Source of the DNA: a virus
Reading direction: 5' to 3' (one strand)
Virus record (IMG/VR): IMGVR_UViG_3300021405_000041
Location: 1-31,615 of that record
Length of the DNA: 31,615 nt
The translations under genes were made by a program, and so were the position numbers. Under the pieces are notes generated by a model, which saw only the letters and a program-made list of their open reading frames with translations, was not told the DNA's origin and made no database searches. Within the stretch, counting starts at the first letter, position 1, and each line of letters begins with the position of its first letter. This document shows positions 20,645 through 28,311 of the stretch, piece after piece.

Positions 20645-20672
20645 GGGTTAGATAGAGATATAGGTCCCGAAG
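20645..20672 (+). repeat. right arm of 28-bp inverted repeat, candidate IS left end
   Basis: The arm reads GGGTTAGATAGAGATATAGG and continues TCCCGAAG. It lies 85 bp before the transposase start and just upstream of its promoter, which is where an IS left terminal repeat would be expected. The partner arm at 19729-19756 is in the opposite orientation but on the wrong side to enclose the transposase. Confidence 0.7.
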
Positions 20673-20675
20673 GGC

Positions 20676-20704
20676 TTGACAGACGCCAATTCTAGGCCCA
20701 TTAT
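20676..20704 (+). promoter_or_regulatory. sigma70-like promoter of the transposase
   Basis: TTGACA at 20676-20681, a 17-bp spacer and CATTAT at 20699-20704 (4 of 6 to consensus) form a plausible promoter. AGGGAG follows at 20718-20723 and the transposase ATG at 20730. The TTG sometimes read as a start codon here is the first half of the -35 box. Confidence 0.55.
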
Positions 20705-20729
20705 GAACCCACAATTCAGGGAGCCGAAG

Positions 20730-21617
20730 ATGCAACATTTTGAAAGCCTCATTGACCTTTTCCGGGCATTTCCGAACGAGGATGCCTGCGTTAAACACCT
20801 TCGGGCAACCCGCTGGCACAACGGCGAATATTGCCCGCACTGCGGCCACGATAAGGTTTACCCACTTTCCAAGCGCCGTCTTTTCAAGTGCGCCCAGTGC
20901 CGCATTAACTTCTCTATCAGAGTCGGAACGATTTTTGAAGACTCCAAATTGCCCTTGCAAAAGTGGTTCGCTGCGATTTGGCTTATCACCAATCACCCCA
21001 AGGGCATCGCCTCTACCACGCTCGCCAAGGATTTGAAGGTCACGCAAAAAACCGCATGGTTTATCCTGCACCGGCTGCGCCACGCTTCGCGGATCAAGAC
21101 TTTCGACAAGCCGCTGTCCGGCATTGTCGAGATTGACCAGACTTTCGTGAAGGGTGGCAAGCCCAACAAGGCGCGGAAGGACGGCCACGTCGGCGTTATC
21201 GGCGCAGCCGAGCGCAAAGGCCACGTGGTTGCTCGCGTGGTTCCGACCGGGCTTGGCTGGTCTGAGGCCCAAAAGTTTATCCGCGACGTTGTGGCGCCGG
21301 ATGCACAGGGTTTGATGACGGATGGCGCCCACGTATTTCACGGCATCAGCGATTATCCGCAGCACGAAATGATTAACCACCGCAAGGAAGGTCACAAGCG
21401 GGGCGCTGTCCACACCCAAACGATTGAAAGCGTATGGGCGCAGTTGAAGCGCCAAATCGTCGGCATTCATCACTGGGTCTCGCCGAAACATTTGCAAAAC
21501 TACGTCAACGAAATGGCGTGGCGCATGTCGCGCCGTGATCTGACCGCGACGGATCGGATGAACTCGTTGTTTGTTCACGTCGAAGGCAAACTCACATACA
21601 AGGCGCTGATCGCATGA
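20730..21617 (+). CDS. IS1595-family transposase
   Basis: I chose ATG 20730 (295 aa) because AGGGAG lies six bases upstream; the frame continues back to 20676. The N-terminal zinc ribbon CPHC (35-38) and CAQC (54-57) sits behind the typical RW-x-x-G-x-x-CP opening. A helix-turn-helix region (STTLAKDLKVTQKTAWFILH) follows. The DDE-type core has EIDQTF (D136), MTDGAH (D198) and HTQTIESVWAQLKR (E233), then GIHHWVSPKHLQNYVNEMAW, a hallmark of the family. Length and motifs look complete, so the enzyme may be active. The family moves DNA by cut-and-paste-like transposition with short target duplications. Confidence 0.9.
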   Translation: MQHFESLIDLFRAFPNEDACVKHLRATRWHNGEYCPHCGHDKVYPLSKRRLFKCAQCRINFSIRVGTIFEDSKLPLQKWFAAIWLITNHPKGIASTTLAKDLKVTQKTAWFILHRLRHASRIKTFDKPLSGIVEIDQTFVKGGKPNKARKDGHVGVIGAAERKGHVVARVVPTGLGWSEAQKFIRDVVAPDAQGLMTDGAHVFHGISDYPQHEMINHRKEGHKRGAVHTQTIESVWAQLKRQIVGIHHWVSPKHLQNYVNEMAWRMSRRDLTATDRMNSLFVHVEGKLTYKALIA

Positions 21618-21781
21618 ACCCGAAAGGTGCAAAGCTAGAACCCAAACTGACAATCGCGTTGCCGTTTGTCGAAGCCCTGCAACGCTTTTGCGAATTGAAA
21701 ACCGTTCCCTCCGAGCTTCCACATCGGATTCGCAAGGCCGCAAAACGAAAGCGTCGAAAGTCGCTGCGTAAGCCATTATGA
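21614..21781 (+). CDS. passenger-type small basic ORF 3 (55 aa)
   Basis: It starts inside the transposase stop (ATGA) and ends inside the start of the next ORF (ATGA). The product begins MNPKGAKLEPKLTIALPFVE and ends with a very basic tail (RIRKAAKRKRRKSLRKPL), suggesting nucleic-acid contact. Coupling on both sides supports that it is translated. The family is unknown. Confidence 0.5.
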   Translation: MNPKGAKLEPKLTIALPFVEALQRFCELKTVPSELPHRIRKAAKRKRRKSLRKPL

Positions 21782-22017
21782 CCAGCAAACTCCACAGTTA
21801 CGAGTTCACATCTATACCGGAATCAGAACAACTTGGATTCCGCTTCCAACTACGCGACGAACAGCAATCGGTCGAGTTCTTAGTGCCCGCTCATGCGATG
21901 AAAGCCTTGATCGAGGATTTGACGGAGGCTCAACGTCGGTACAAACGCGCCAGGGACCAACATATTCGGAATCGGAAGAAACAGATTCGCGTCGTTGTGA
22001 AGGACGATGACGTTTAG
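21778..22017 (+). CDS. passenger-type small ORF 4 (79 aa)
   Basis: This 79-aa protein has strands LGFRFQLRDEQQSVEFLV followed by helices AHAMKALIEDLTEAQRRYKR and a basic tail. A minus-strand frame over the same bases (21812-22027) opens at the ATG of repeat copy C. I prefer the plus-strand reading because of the ATGA coupling and the protein-like pattern. Repeat copy C begins six bases after its stop. Confidence 0.5.
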   Translation: MTSKLHSYEFTSIPESEQLGFRFQLRDEQQSVEFLVPAHAMKALIEDLTEAQRRYKRARDQHIRNRKKQIRVVVKDDDV

Positions 22018-22022
22018 ATTTT

Positions 22023-22097
22023 TTCATTTTCTCGAACCTCTATGGCCGTAAGAATCTCACAGAACTGTTGAGGGCCAAGGTAGCCAAGCTAACCAAA
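22023..22097 (-). repeat. dispersed repeat copy C (72-bp type)
   Basis: It lies between the end of the inserted genes (22017) and the stop of the nozzle gene (22102). It is 65/71 identical to copy B in the same orientation. Its first 24 bases (22097-22074) match copy A exactly in inverted orientation. A CTCA/TGTGAG imperfect hairpin is possible in the middle. It may be the right end of the inserted element or a phage-specific intergenic sequence. Confidence 0.8.
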
Positions 22098-22101
22098 CCC
22101 T

Positions 22102-24357
22102 TCACCTTCTCCCCGAAGGCGCATACCTAAACCTGATTCTCCCAAGCCGCCAAAAACTCCCCTGATCCAACGACTGAATCTGTATAGCCATCTGCCGCCC
22201 CCTCATTCTCTGGTCGATTCTCTCTGTACCTTGAACCACAGTAAAAGGCCCAAACACCCGAGGCGTATCCCCAGGATAATCGACAAGGAAGAACGTAAAC
22301 AACAGACTAGCACTCCCCGTCCCCGGATATAAGCCCCATTTCATGTCGGGTATAACTTGGTCCACAACCGCGAAATCCTCGCCCTCCGCGATCATGAAGT
22401 ATCCCGTGTTGAACGAGGCATTCAAAGCCGAACCATTGGCGTCGGGCGTGGTTTCCTGCAAATAGATGAAGCCCCCGGCATCCGCTCCGATCGGCATCCC
22501 AAGTGCCGTCTGGTCCATCCAAGCCGTTCGATTGATCGACCCATAGTCCCACGGCGCATTGGGCTCCGTGATATTCATCTTGACGTAGGAATCGCATTCT
22601 CCCGTAGTCGAAGCTTTCGACGGAAACAACCATCCCGCCTCATTGAACGGCGTGTTCGGCATGGAGCGGACATTCTGCACAAAACTCGTATTCAAATTCT
22701 GGAACACAAAATCCCACACCGGACAGGGAAGAACATTCACCCCGCTCCCCGTGAAGGCGTAGAAGTTGTTGTTGCCCATCCAATAGACGTTGCCGCGCAA
22801 CTTCTGCACCGAATGCGAAGAGATAGCCCCAGCCCCTGCGCCAATCGTATTGAAGCCGAACACAAAAGGAGGACCCTGATAGTTCATCGCCCAGCAATCG
22901 AGGTCGGTCCAGATCAAATCCTGCTGCGCAACCGCCATGCCAGCCATGATCTTGGAGCCGATAGGAATTCTGAAACTGCCAGCTTGATTGGTCGCCAACA
23001 CCTGAAACTGCGTATAATCCCCAACCGTGGACCACTTCACCAGCATCGGGTCTTGCTCAATCCCGATGTTCTGGCTTTCCGTCGATCCCCAACAAATCAA
23101 AATCTGCTGCGAGTTTGAGACAAAGATTCCGCCGTTGAGCGGCGGCGCTGTTGGTACGAGTCCCGCATTGGAAAAACCTCCTGTAGGATCGAACTGATAA
23201 ACCCCACCTCCCATCGGACACGCCAAAAGAATCTCGCCCCAATTGTCCTGTGTCCAATCCGTCGCCGTGATCGGCGTTCCAACTTGAGACGTACCGCCCG
23301 ACGTTCCAAATCCATAAAGCCCGGCACCATAATTACCAAGTCCATAGCCTTGTCCCGCGAGCGTCGGACCCAAGTTGATGTAATAGAGAATCTGCGCAAG
23401 CCCGCCATTCATCAAAAACGAGCCAGTCGCCGTCGCTTGTGTGCTGACAATGATCTGAAAGTTATTCGCATCGACCACGTCAACGACCGTATGATTAGAC
23501 GAAATCGTTACGCCATTCGCCGTCGTAGAGACTGGAAACACAACCGTCGATCCGACCGACAGCCCATGCCCCACCAGAAGAACATTCACTACGGCCGAAT
23601 TGAGCGTCGTCGTAAAATAAGGAATGCTGCAAAACACGATGCTGTCGCCCGAACCTACACCGGACGCCGTGGCGTTGTTGGTCATCAACACCGTAGAAGC
23701 CGTGGAAGATGTGGCAATCGTATTGGGCGGAATAGCCGTCGTAGACGTAATATCGAAGACCGCCATGCCGCTGACCAGCCACGAGGGCGTTGCGGCAAAG
23801 TGTAGAGTGGGGTTTCCTGCGGCCGTCGTTGCATTGGTCGTGGTTGGATTCGCAGCCGTCACATTCGCGTTATTTGGTGCCGTGATCGTGTAAGACGTTG
23901 CATTTACAATAGTCTGAATCGGAAAGATTCCCGACAGCACCAAACCGCCGATGGACAAAGGGGTTTGGATATAGATCGAATCGAACGTGGTCACATTTGA
24001 GATATTAGGATCGACAATCGTGACAGTCGGAGAATTTCCGACCGTTGAAAGATTGGGCACCGTGTCGGACACCAATTGCTGCGGCGTGACGACATTCAAC
24101 GCGCCGTTGGTGATGATGGACAGTCCATTTGTTGCTCCAATCGACAGATGGTCGTTGTTTTGCAGATCGACCCATCCGTGCAGGTCTCTCGGTATGGTCG
24201 TTGTCGCGAAGGGATAATAAAGTTGCCATCCGCCGTATTTCTGGATCAGGGAATCCTTATAGCGAATCAATTGCGACTGACTGACACCCGCCTCATTAAG
24301 AGTCGGAGTCCGCTCAGTATTGACACCGGGGATGAGTTTGACTTCGCCGAACGGCAT
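22102..24357 (-). CDS. tail nozzle protein (P22 gp10 / T7 gp12-like)
   Basis: This 751-aa protein opens with GEVKLIPGVNTERTPTLNEA, then SQLIRYKDSLIQKYGGWQLY. I recognise this start from nozzle or 'packaged DNA stabilisation' proteins of short-tailed phages. Long beta-rich Thr/Asn/Val stretches follow, then ILICWGSTESQNIGIEQDPM and a C-terminal beta domain ending RIRFRYAPSGRR. Nozzle proteins form the lower tail tube that closes the DNA channel until ejection. ATG 24357 lies 6 nt after the upstream stop. It is the gene next to the insertion. Confidence 0.75.
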   Translation of the reverse strand: MPFGEVKLIPGVNTERTPTLNEAGVSQSQLIRYKDSLIQKYGGWQLYYPFATTTIPRDLHGWVDLQNNDHLSIGATNGLSIITNGALNVVTPQQLVSDTVPNLSTVGNSPTVTIVDPNISNVTTFDSIYIQTPLSIGGLVLSGIFPIQTIVNATSYTITAPNNANVTAANPTTTNATTAAGNPTLHFAATPSWLVSGMAVFDITSTTAIPPNTIATSSTASTVLMTNNATASGVGSGDSIVFCSIPYFTTTLNSAVVNVLLVGHGLSVGSTVVFPVSTTANGVTISSNHTVVDVVDANNFQIIVSTQATATGSFLMNGGLAQILYYINLGPTLAGQGYGLGNYGAGLYGFGTSGGTSQVGTPITATDWTQDNWGEILLACPMGGGVYQFDPTGGFSNAGLVPTAPPLNGGIFVSNSQQILICWGSTESQNIGIEQDPMLVKWSTVGDYTQFQVLATNQAGSFRIPIGSKIMAGMAVAQQDLIWTDLDCWAMNYQGPPFVFGFNTIGAGAGAISSHSVQKLRGNVYWMGNNNFYAFTGSGVNVLPCPVWDFVFQNLNTSFVQNVRSMPNTPFNEAGWLFPSKASTTGECDSYVKMNITEPNAPWDYGSINRTAWMDQTALGMPIGADAGGFIYLQETTPDANGSALNASFNTGYFMIAEGEDFAVVDQVIPDMKWGLYPGTGSASLLFTFFLVDYPGDTPRVFGPFTVVQGTERIDQRMRGRQMAIQIQSLDQGSFWRLGRIRFRYAPSGRR

Positions 24358-24363
24358 GGGACA

Positions 24364-25917
24364 TCAGCACATGAGTTCGATTAATTCGACAGTGCTATTC
24401 ACAGTCGTTGAAAATACCGTGCCGCTTCCAACGATGATCGTGCCACTCGAACATTTGGCAAATATATAGTAGGATTGTGCAGAGACAACTCCAGGCTGAT
24501 CGTAAGCAACAACAGGAGCGCTGCTTACAATACCGCTGCTAGAGACACCACCGCCGCCGCTTGTCGTAGGACTTCCGACCAACGTCGGCGACGTTCCTCT
24601 GGACCACTGCAAAATCGCATTCGTTGATCCCTGTTGGACGTAAACAATACCGCGAGCGACGATAAGATTCGCTCGGCTCGATGGTGTGATGCTTGCTGTA
24701 ACGGCAGTCTGCGTATTCGATTGGCCCACCGTCGTCGGCGTTGAAATCGTTGCGGTGATATTTTGCAAAGCGTCGCCAGGCTTCTTTACGCCCGGACCAA
24801 AGAGACGAACAAATGTCGGCGCGTTATTATAGGTTCCGGCCGTGACGAGTCCGGTTTCGTAGGTCAGATAACCCAGAATCCTGATCACGCTTGAGGCAAC
24901 CGATGTTCCATTTGCGCAATAGAACACGCCAGCAGACGTTGCGCCCGCACTCATCTGTGTTGGTGTGACCGCAGAACCCGCTTCATCGAGCGAAGTGATT
25001 CCCCCACTGAGCGTCGAACAATTGATCAGTCCCAGAGCCGGCGTTCCACCATTGGAATACAGCACCACCCAAAACCGAAACGGCGTGCCATTTTGCGATC
25101 CGAGGGTGGCGCCTACGATTGTTGAAATCGACAATGCGCTGGTAATATTAGAGGTGGTCGGAGTCCCAATAGCGCCTGTCCCATTCTGGAAAATCACCGT
25201 GACCGGATTGCCCACCGTGGGACTCGCCACTGTATTGGCCGCGAGCAAAGACACCGTGAGAATATTCGATCCAACCGTCGCCGATAGCGCGAGATTTTGC
25301 GCGGTATTGAACCCAGGCTGTCCCGCAACATTGACCCACTGCGCCGTGCTCGCAGTTCCTGTCGTCGTGCACAGATAGAGTTGCCCGGCGTTGAAATCGG
25401 CCGCGAGCGAAGCATTGACGTTCGCCGCGCCAGCCGTTCCCGCAAGCTGCGTGTTCGGGCTTCCAGACACCGCAGGCACCGACGCTGGGAGGCCTGTGTT
25501 ATCGTAGCCAACGTTAAGTGTATCCGAATAGAGCGCACACGCCTGCCCCTGTGGTACTGTCACAACGCCCGACGTGGCATTAGCTGCGGCCGTCTTCACG
25601 CTGAGCTTATGCGCGTTGCTGGTGTTGTTGATGACGATGAATTTTCCGCCGACTGCAACTGTCGTTGAATTGGTAGAAAACGGCAGGATCAAACTGTGAT
25701 CCCCGGTCAATGCACCATTGACGATGAAGATTGCGTTCTGAAATTGCGTGGTGGTCAGGGTCACATCGACAGAGGTAATCGACGTGGAAAAGTTGGAGCC
25801 GAGGATGTTGTCGAGCGCCCCAATAACCCCGTTATTAAGGATTGTCCCCCACGTTCCACTGTCCCCGCCTTGCTGCGGCTGAATCAGCGCCAGATTATTC
25901 GTTAACGCGTCGGCCAT
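24364..25917 (-). CDS. tail fibre-type protein
   Basis: This 517-aa protein begins MADALTNNLALIQPQQGGDS, then GTWGTILNNGVIGALDNILG. This is the N-terminal pattern of many phage fibres that start with a short neck region. The rest is low-complexity Thr/Ser/Val/Gly beta structure, with a Gly-rich hinge (TSGGGGVSSSGIVSS) near residue 450 and the ending VELIELMC. It probably mediates host contact or decorates the tail. It follows the adaptor gene by one base. Confidence 0.7.
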   Translation of the reverse strand: MADALTNNLALIQPQQGGDSGTWGTILNNGVIGALDNILGSNFSTSITSVDVTLTTTQFQNAIFIVNGALTGDHSLILPFSTNSTTVAVGGKFIVINNTSNAHKLSVKTAAANATSGVVTVPQGQACALYSDTLNVGYDNTGLPASVPAVSGSPNTQLAGTAGAANVNASLAADFNAGQLYLCTTTGTASTAQWVNVAGQPGFNTAQNLALSATVGSNILTVSLLAANTVASPTVGNPVTVIFQNGTGAIGTPTTSNITSALSISTIVGATLGSQNGTPFRFWVVLYSNGGTPALGLINCSTLSGGITSLDEAGSAVTPTQMSAGATSAGVFYCANGTSVASSVIRILGYLTYETGLVTAGTYNNAPTFVRLFGPGVKKPGDALQNITATISTPTTVGQSNTQTAVTASITPSSRANLIVARGIVYVQQGSTNAILQWSRGTSPTLVGSPTTSGGGGVSSSGIVSSAPVVAYDQPGVVSAQSYYIFAKCSSGTIIVGSGTVFSTTVNSTVELIELMC

Positions 25918-25918
25918 C

Positions 25919-26638
25919 TTACGTCCTCGGCGGCGTTGCCAGCGGCGCAGGTGCCTTTGACGACCAACCCTGCGACGTGAATTTCTTCATAGCCTCTTCG
26001 GTCTCTGCGGATTTCAAGAGGGTTTGTAGATGACTTTCCCAGTTGGTTGCCATCGCGGGATTGTCTATCGCGCCAGAGGCACCAAAGTTTTGTTGCCATC
26101 CCGCCGCATAGACCATGCTGGCAGCAATCAAGCAGTCCGGAAAATAAGTCGATAGGAGCGTTGTCGGGTTTGTGGACGAAATCGGTATCGGGCGGATAGT
26201 GCCCACCACTTCCGCTTGGTATGCTTGATCCGGCCACGGTCCTACGATGTAGGAATTCTGCGTGGTTGGTGCAAAGTACGCCGGCACGCCGGAACCTGCC
26301 GAACTCGGAAATAGCGCATCGATGAAAGACCGCGACGCAGGCGTGAGATAGTTGTGAGTCCCTTGATCGGGATTCACCGTGCCAGCAGGCGTAATCGCAT
26401 AGATCGAATCGACCACATAGAACGTGCCTTGTGCGGATGGCAGATTGAAGGTGCGGGTGTTCGTCGTGAACGCAATCGAGGAATCCCGGACCACGGTATT
26501 GAGAAGCTGCAACTCGCGATAAAGTCTCTGCTCCGCGTCGTCGATGATGTTGAGCAATGCGCCCTGGAAATCTGCATTGGTGGAGGACACCACGAGATTG
26601 TTGGCGAGACTCTGAACGTATGTGGTGTAGTTGAGCAT
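25919..26638 (-). CDS. head-tail adaptor protein (SU10/T7 gp11-like)
   Basis: This 239-aa protein starts MLNYTTYVQSLANNLVVSST and contains ALLNIIDDAEQRLYRELQLL followed by beta strands. It then has PAYFAPTTQNSYIVGPWPDQ and YFPDCLIAASMVYAAGWQQN with a C-terminal helix that includes KKFTSQGW. I know this sequence of elements from head-tail adaptor proteins that join the portal to the tail. It lies between two fibre genes. Exact family assignment is from memory and needs a profile search. Confidence 0.7.
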   Translation of the reverse strand: MLNYTTYVQSLANNLVVSSTNADFQGALLNIIDDAEQRLYRELQLLNTVVRDSSIAFTTNTRTFNLPSAQGTFYVVDSIYAITPAGTVNPDQGTHNYLTPASRSFIDALFPSSAGSGVPAYFAPTTQNSYIVGPWPDQAYQAEVVGTIRPIPISSTNPTTLLSTYFPDCLIAASMVYAAGWQQNFGASGAIDNPAMATNWESHLQTLLKSAETEEAMKKFTSQGWSSKAPAPLATPPRT

Positions 26639-26641
26639 GGT

Positions 26642-26701
26642 TTAGGTTTGACTCATTCTCGCGTCTTCGCTTGCGTATCTCAGTGCGGTCACCCGGTCGC
26701 T
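26642..26701 (-). repeat. 60-bp patch shared with 11821-11880, copy 2
   Basis: It lies in the gap between the spike stop and the adaptor start. Minus-strand reading begins AGCGACCGGGTGACCGCACT and ends GAGAATGAGTCAAAC, matching the two flanks of copy 1 with a diverged centre. In one frame it reads DRVTALRYASEDARMSQT and then a stop, which looks like the tail end of a vanished gene. Confidence 0.55.
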
Positions 26702-28311
26702 GTTAGCCCGACCCATGTGCTGCCGCCGTTGGTATTGATATAGAGCCGCGTTGTTGAACTCACCGCGTCGTTGCGGAGATAGAGGGCGCTTGTGGCGGCC
26801 GTGAGAGTCGGAACGCCTGTGCCCGCGAACATTCCTAGGTCTGTGACTGAGAAGAACGTGTAGCCTGCGCCGGTCGTACCACCTGACACTAGCGGCGTTG
26901 CTGCGAGCACTGTCGCGGAACCATTGTAGTTTGCAGCGCCCGCGTCCGAAAGACCGCCATTTGATACACTGCCAGCAGTCATGCCAGAAGGCCACGTTAC
27001 TGTCGTATCTCCCGTAATAATTCCACCATTGGCAGCAAAAAACCGCGGGCCACTGATCGATGCGGTATTGCCCGTAAAAGATAGGCCGTTAATACTGATG
27101 GTGCCTCCCCTTGTCGCCTGCGCGAAAAACGAAGAGATAACCGTCGTGCCGGCGACATTAAGCGCGCTTCCCGCACTTATACTTGCCTCATCCGATACTT
27201 GAAAAAATACACCAGTGCTTCCGTTTATGGAATTTCCAGATTGCAAGTTCATTCGTGAGTTTTGAGAAGCACCAATATTAACTCCACCATTTCCGTTATT
27301 TCCGAAATTACAATTTGCCACATCAACAATAGCAAACTGACCGCCCGATATGAATGTGCCCCCTGATGTTCCGCTACAACTGAATCCAATTCCCTGAAAC
27401 ACTACTCCATTATAATCAAAAATATTGGCTGCTATTTGCCCATTACCTATTTGCCATTGGCAGTTTGTTGCGGTGGAGGTATTGCCTATCACCGACACAA
27501 TAGTTACCCCAGGAGGCATGGCGCCAGAGACAGACAATTGTTCCGTGATTGCTGTTGTCGTCGTCGTTGGCAACTGAATAACTACGCCGGCACCCACCTG
27601 AAATACTTGCTTTTGTATAACGCTGTAAGCGTTTTGAATCGTCGCAAACGCCCCAGCGCCACCACCGTTGCTTAGCCCATCGTTTGCCGAACTGTCGCTA
27701 CCATTGACATTATCGACATTGAATTGTGTCCCAGCCGGAACGACCCACGGCTGCACAGCAGGCCATAGTTTCCAAACATTACTGTCATTAAAAATTTGGA
27801 CTGTCTGGAGCGGCCACAAGATGAAGGTAGCAACGCCGTTCGGCGCTATTGCCCAACCGCGCGACACACCTTCATTATAGACGGTCACAATGAAGTTACT
27901 GGTATAATTGCTGGTCGTCGCAAGCGACAGCGTAAATGGGGCTGCGGTGCCCGGACTTCCTCTTAGATCAAGCAGCAGATTCATATCTGTCGTCGCGACG
28001 GTATAAGACGTTAAAATTCCGCTTCTTTTGAGTCCAGGAAGATCAAGCGGCACCAGCGCGCGAAATGTCGGCGTCGCTGTTGCATTACCGAACGCCGGCC
28101 CCGCCAAAACTGTATTTGGACTCTGCGGAGAACTCGTAACCAGTGCTGCAAACTGCGTCGCAGCCTGTTGCGCCGTCACATTGTAATTGATCCCCGCTGT
28201 CGCGTTTCCAGGAGCAACAAGCGGAAACAACTCACCACCCGTGAAGGCAGCGGTATAGTTTTGCAGGCTAGTGATCCTGCCGTCGCTCGGATATGTGTTC
28301 GGGTTAGCCAT
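26689..28311 (-). CDS. tailspike/fibre with probable beta-helix and shared C-terminal module
   Basis: This 540-aa protein has an N-terminal fibre-type segment (ITSLQNYTAAFTGGELFPLV). Next comes a sandwich-like part, then DNVNGSDSSANDGLSNGGGA followed by AFATIQNAYSVIQKQ. That order (N-G-S-D-x-x-N-D-G, then ATIQ) opens many right-handed beta-helix spikes. Repetitive Gly/Asn/Ile strands follow (residues 290-440). The last 55 residues (GTGVPTLTAATSALYLRNDA, then RLYINTNGGSTWVGL) match the end of the small protein at 19291. It probably binds or degrades a host surface glycan. ATG overlaps the upstream stop (TAATG). Confidence 0.7.
   Translation of the reverse strand: MANPNTYPSDGRITSLQNYTAAFTGGELFPLVAPGNATAGINYNVTAQQAATQFAALVTSSPQSPNTVLAGPAFGNATATPTFRALVPLDLPGLKRSGILTSYTVATTDMNLLLDLRGSPGTAAPFTLSLATTSNYTSNFIVTVYNEGVSRGWAIAPNGVATFILWPLQTVQIFNDSNVWKLWPAVQPWVVPAGTQFNVDNVNGSDSSANDGLSNGGGAGAFATIQNAYSVIQKQVFQVGAGVVIQLPTTTTTAITEQLSVSGAMPPGVTIVSVIGNTSTATNCQWQIGNGQIAANIFDYNGVVFQGIGFSCSGTSGGTFISGGQFAIVDVANCNFGNNGNGGVNIGASQNSRMNLQSGNSINGSTGVFFQVSDEASISAGSALNVAGTTVISSFFAQATRGGTISINGLSFTGNTASISGPRFFAANGGIITGDTTVTWPSGMTAGSVSNGGLSDAGAANYNGSATVLAATPLVSGGTTGAGYTFFSVTDLGMFAGTGVPTLTAATSALYLRNDAVSSTTRLYINTNGGSTWVGLTATG

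Larger units (their letters stand above)
19943..22022 (+). mobile_element. IS1595-family insertion with passenger-type ORFs (boundaries unresolved)
   Basis: Five plus-strand genes (19954-22017) sit in an otherwise minus-strand late operon: two small ORFs, a full-length IS1595-family transposase, then two more small ORFs. ATGA overlaps join each small-ORF pair and join the transposase to the ORF behind it. The flanking late gene on the left is truncated. IS1595 elements are known to carry passenger genes. A matching pair of terminal repeats enclosing the whole block could not be found. The only candidates are the 28-bp inverted repeat at 19729/20645 and the repeat copy C on the right, which do not pair with each other. 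Confidence 0.55.

Noticed and set aside
20187-21788. A 533-codon minus-strand open frame across the transposase
   Set aside because: It is exactly antisense to the transposase and its neighbours, has no recognisable motif or ribosome binding site, and disappears in favour of a full-length IS1595 transposase with catalytic residues. Long antisense frames are common opposite GC-rich genes.
21812-22027. Minus-strand 71-aa frame starting at the ATG of repeat copy C
   Set aside because: It fully overlaps the coupled plus-strand ORF at 21778-22017, its composition is low-quality (Arg/Ser-rich), and copy B's equivalent ATG leads to an unrelated peptide.
23284-23805. Plus-strand 173-codon Arg-rich frame opposite the nozzle gene
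   Set aside because: It is antisense to a recognisable nozzle protein, has extreme Arg content typical of shadow frames, and has no start signal.
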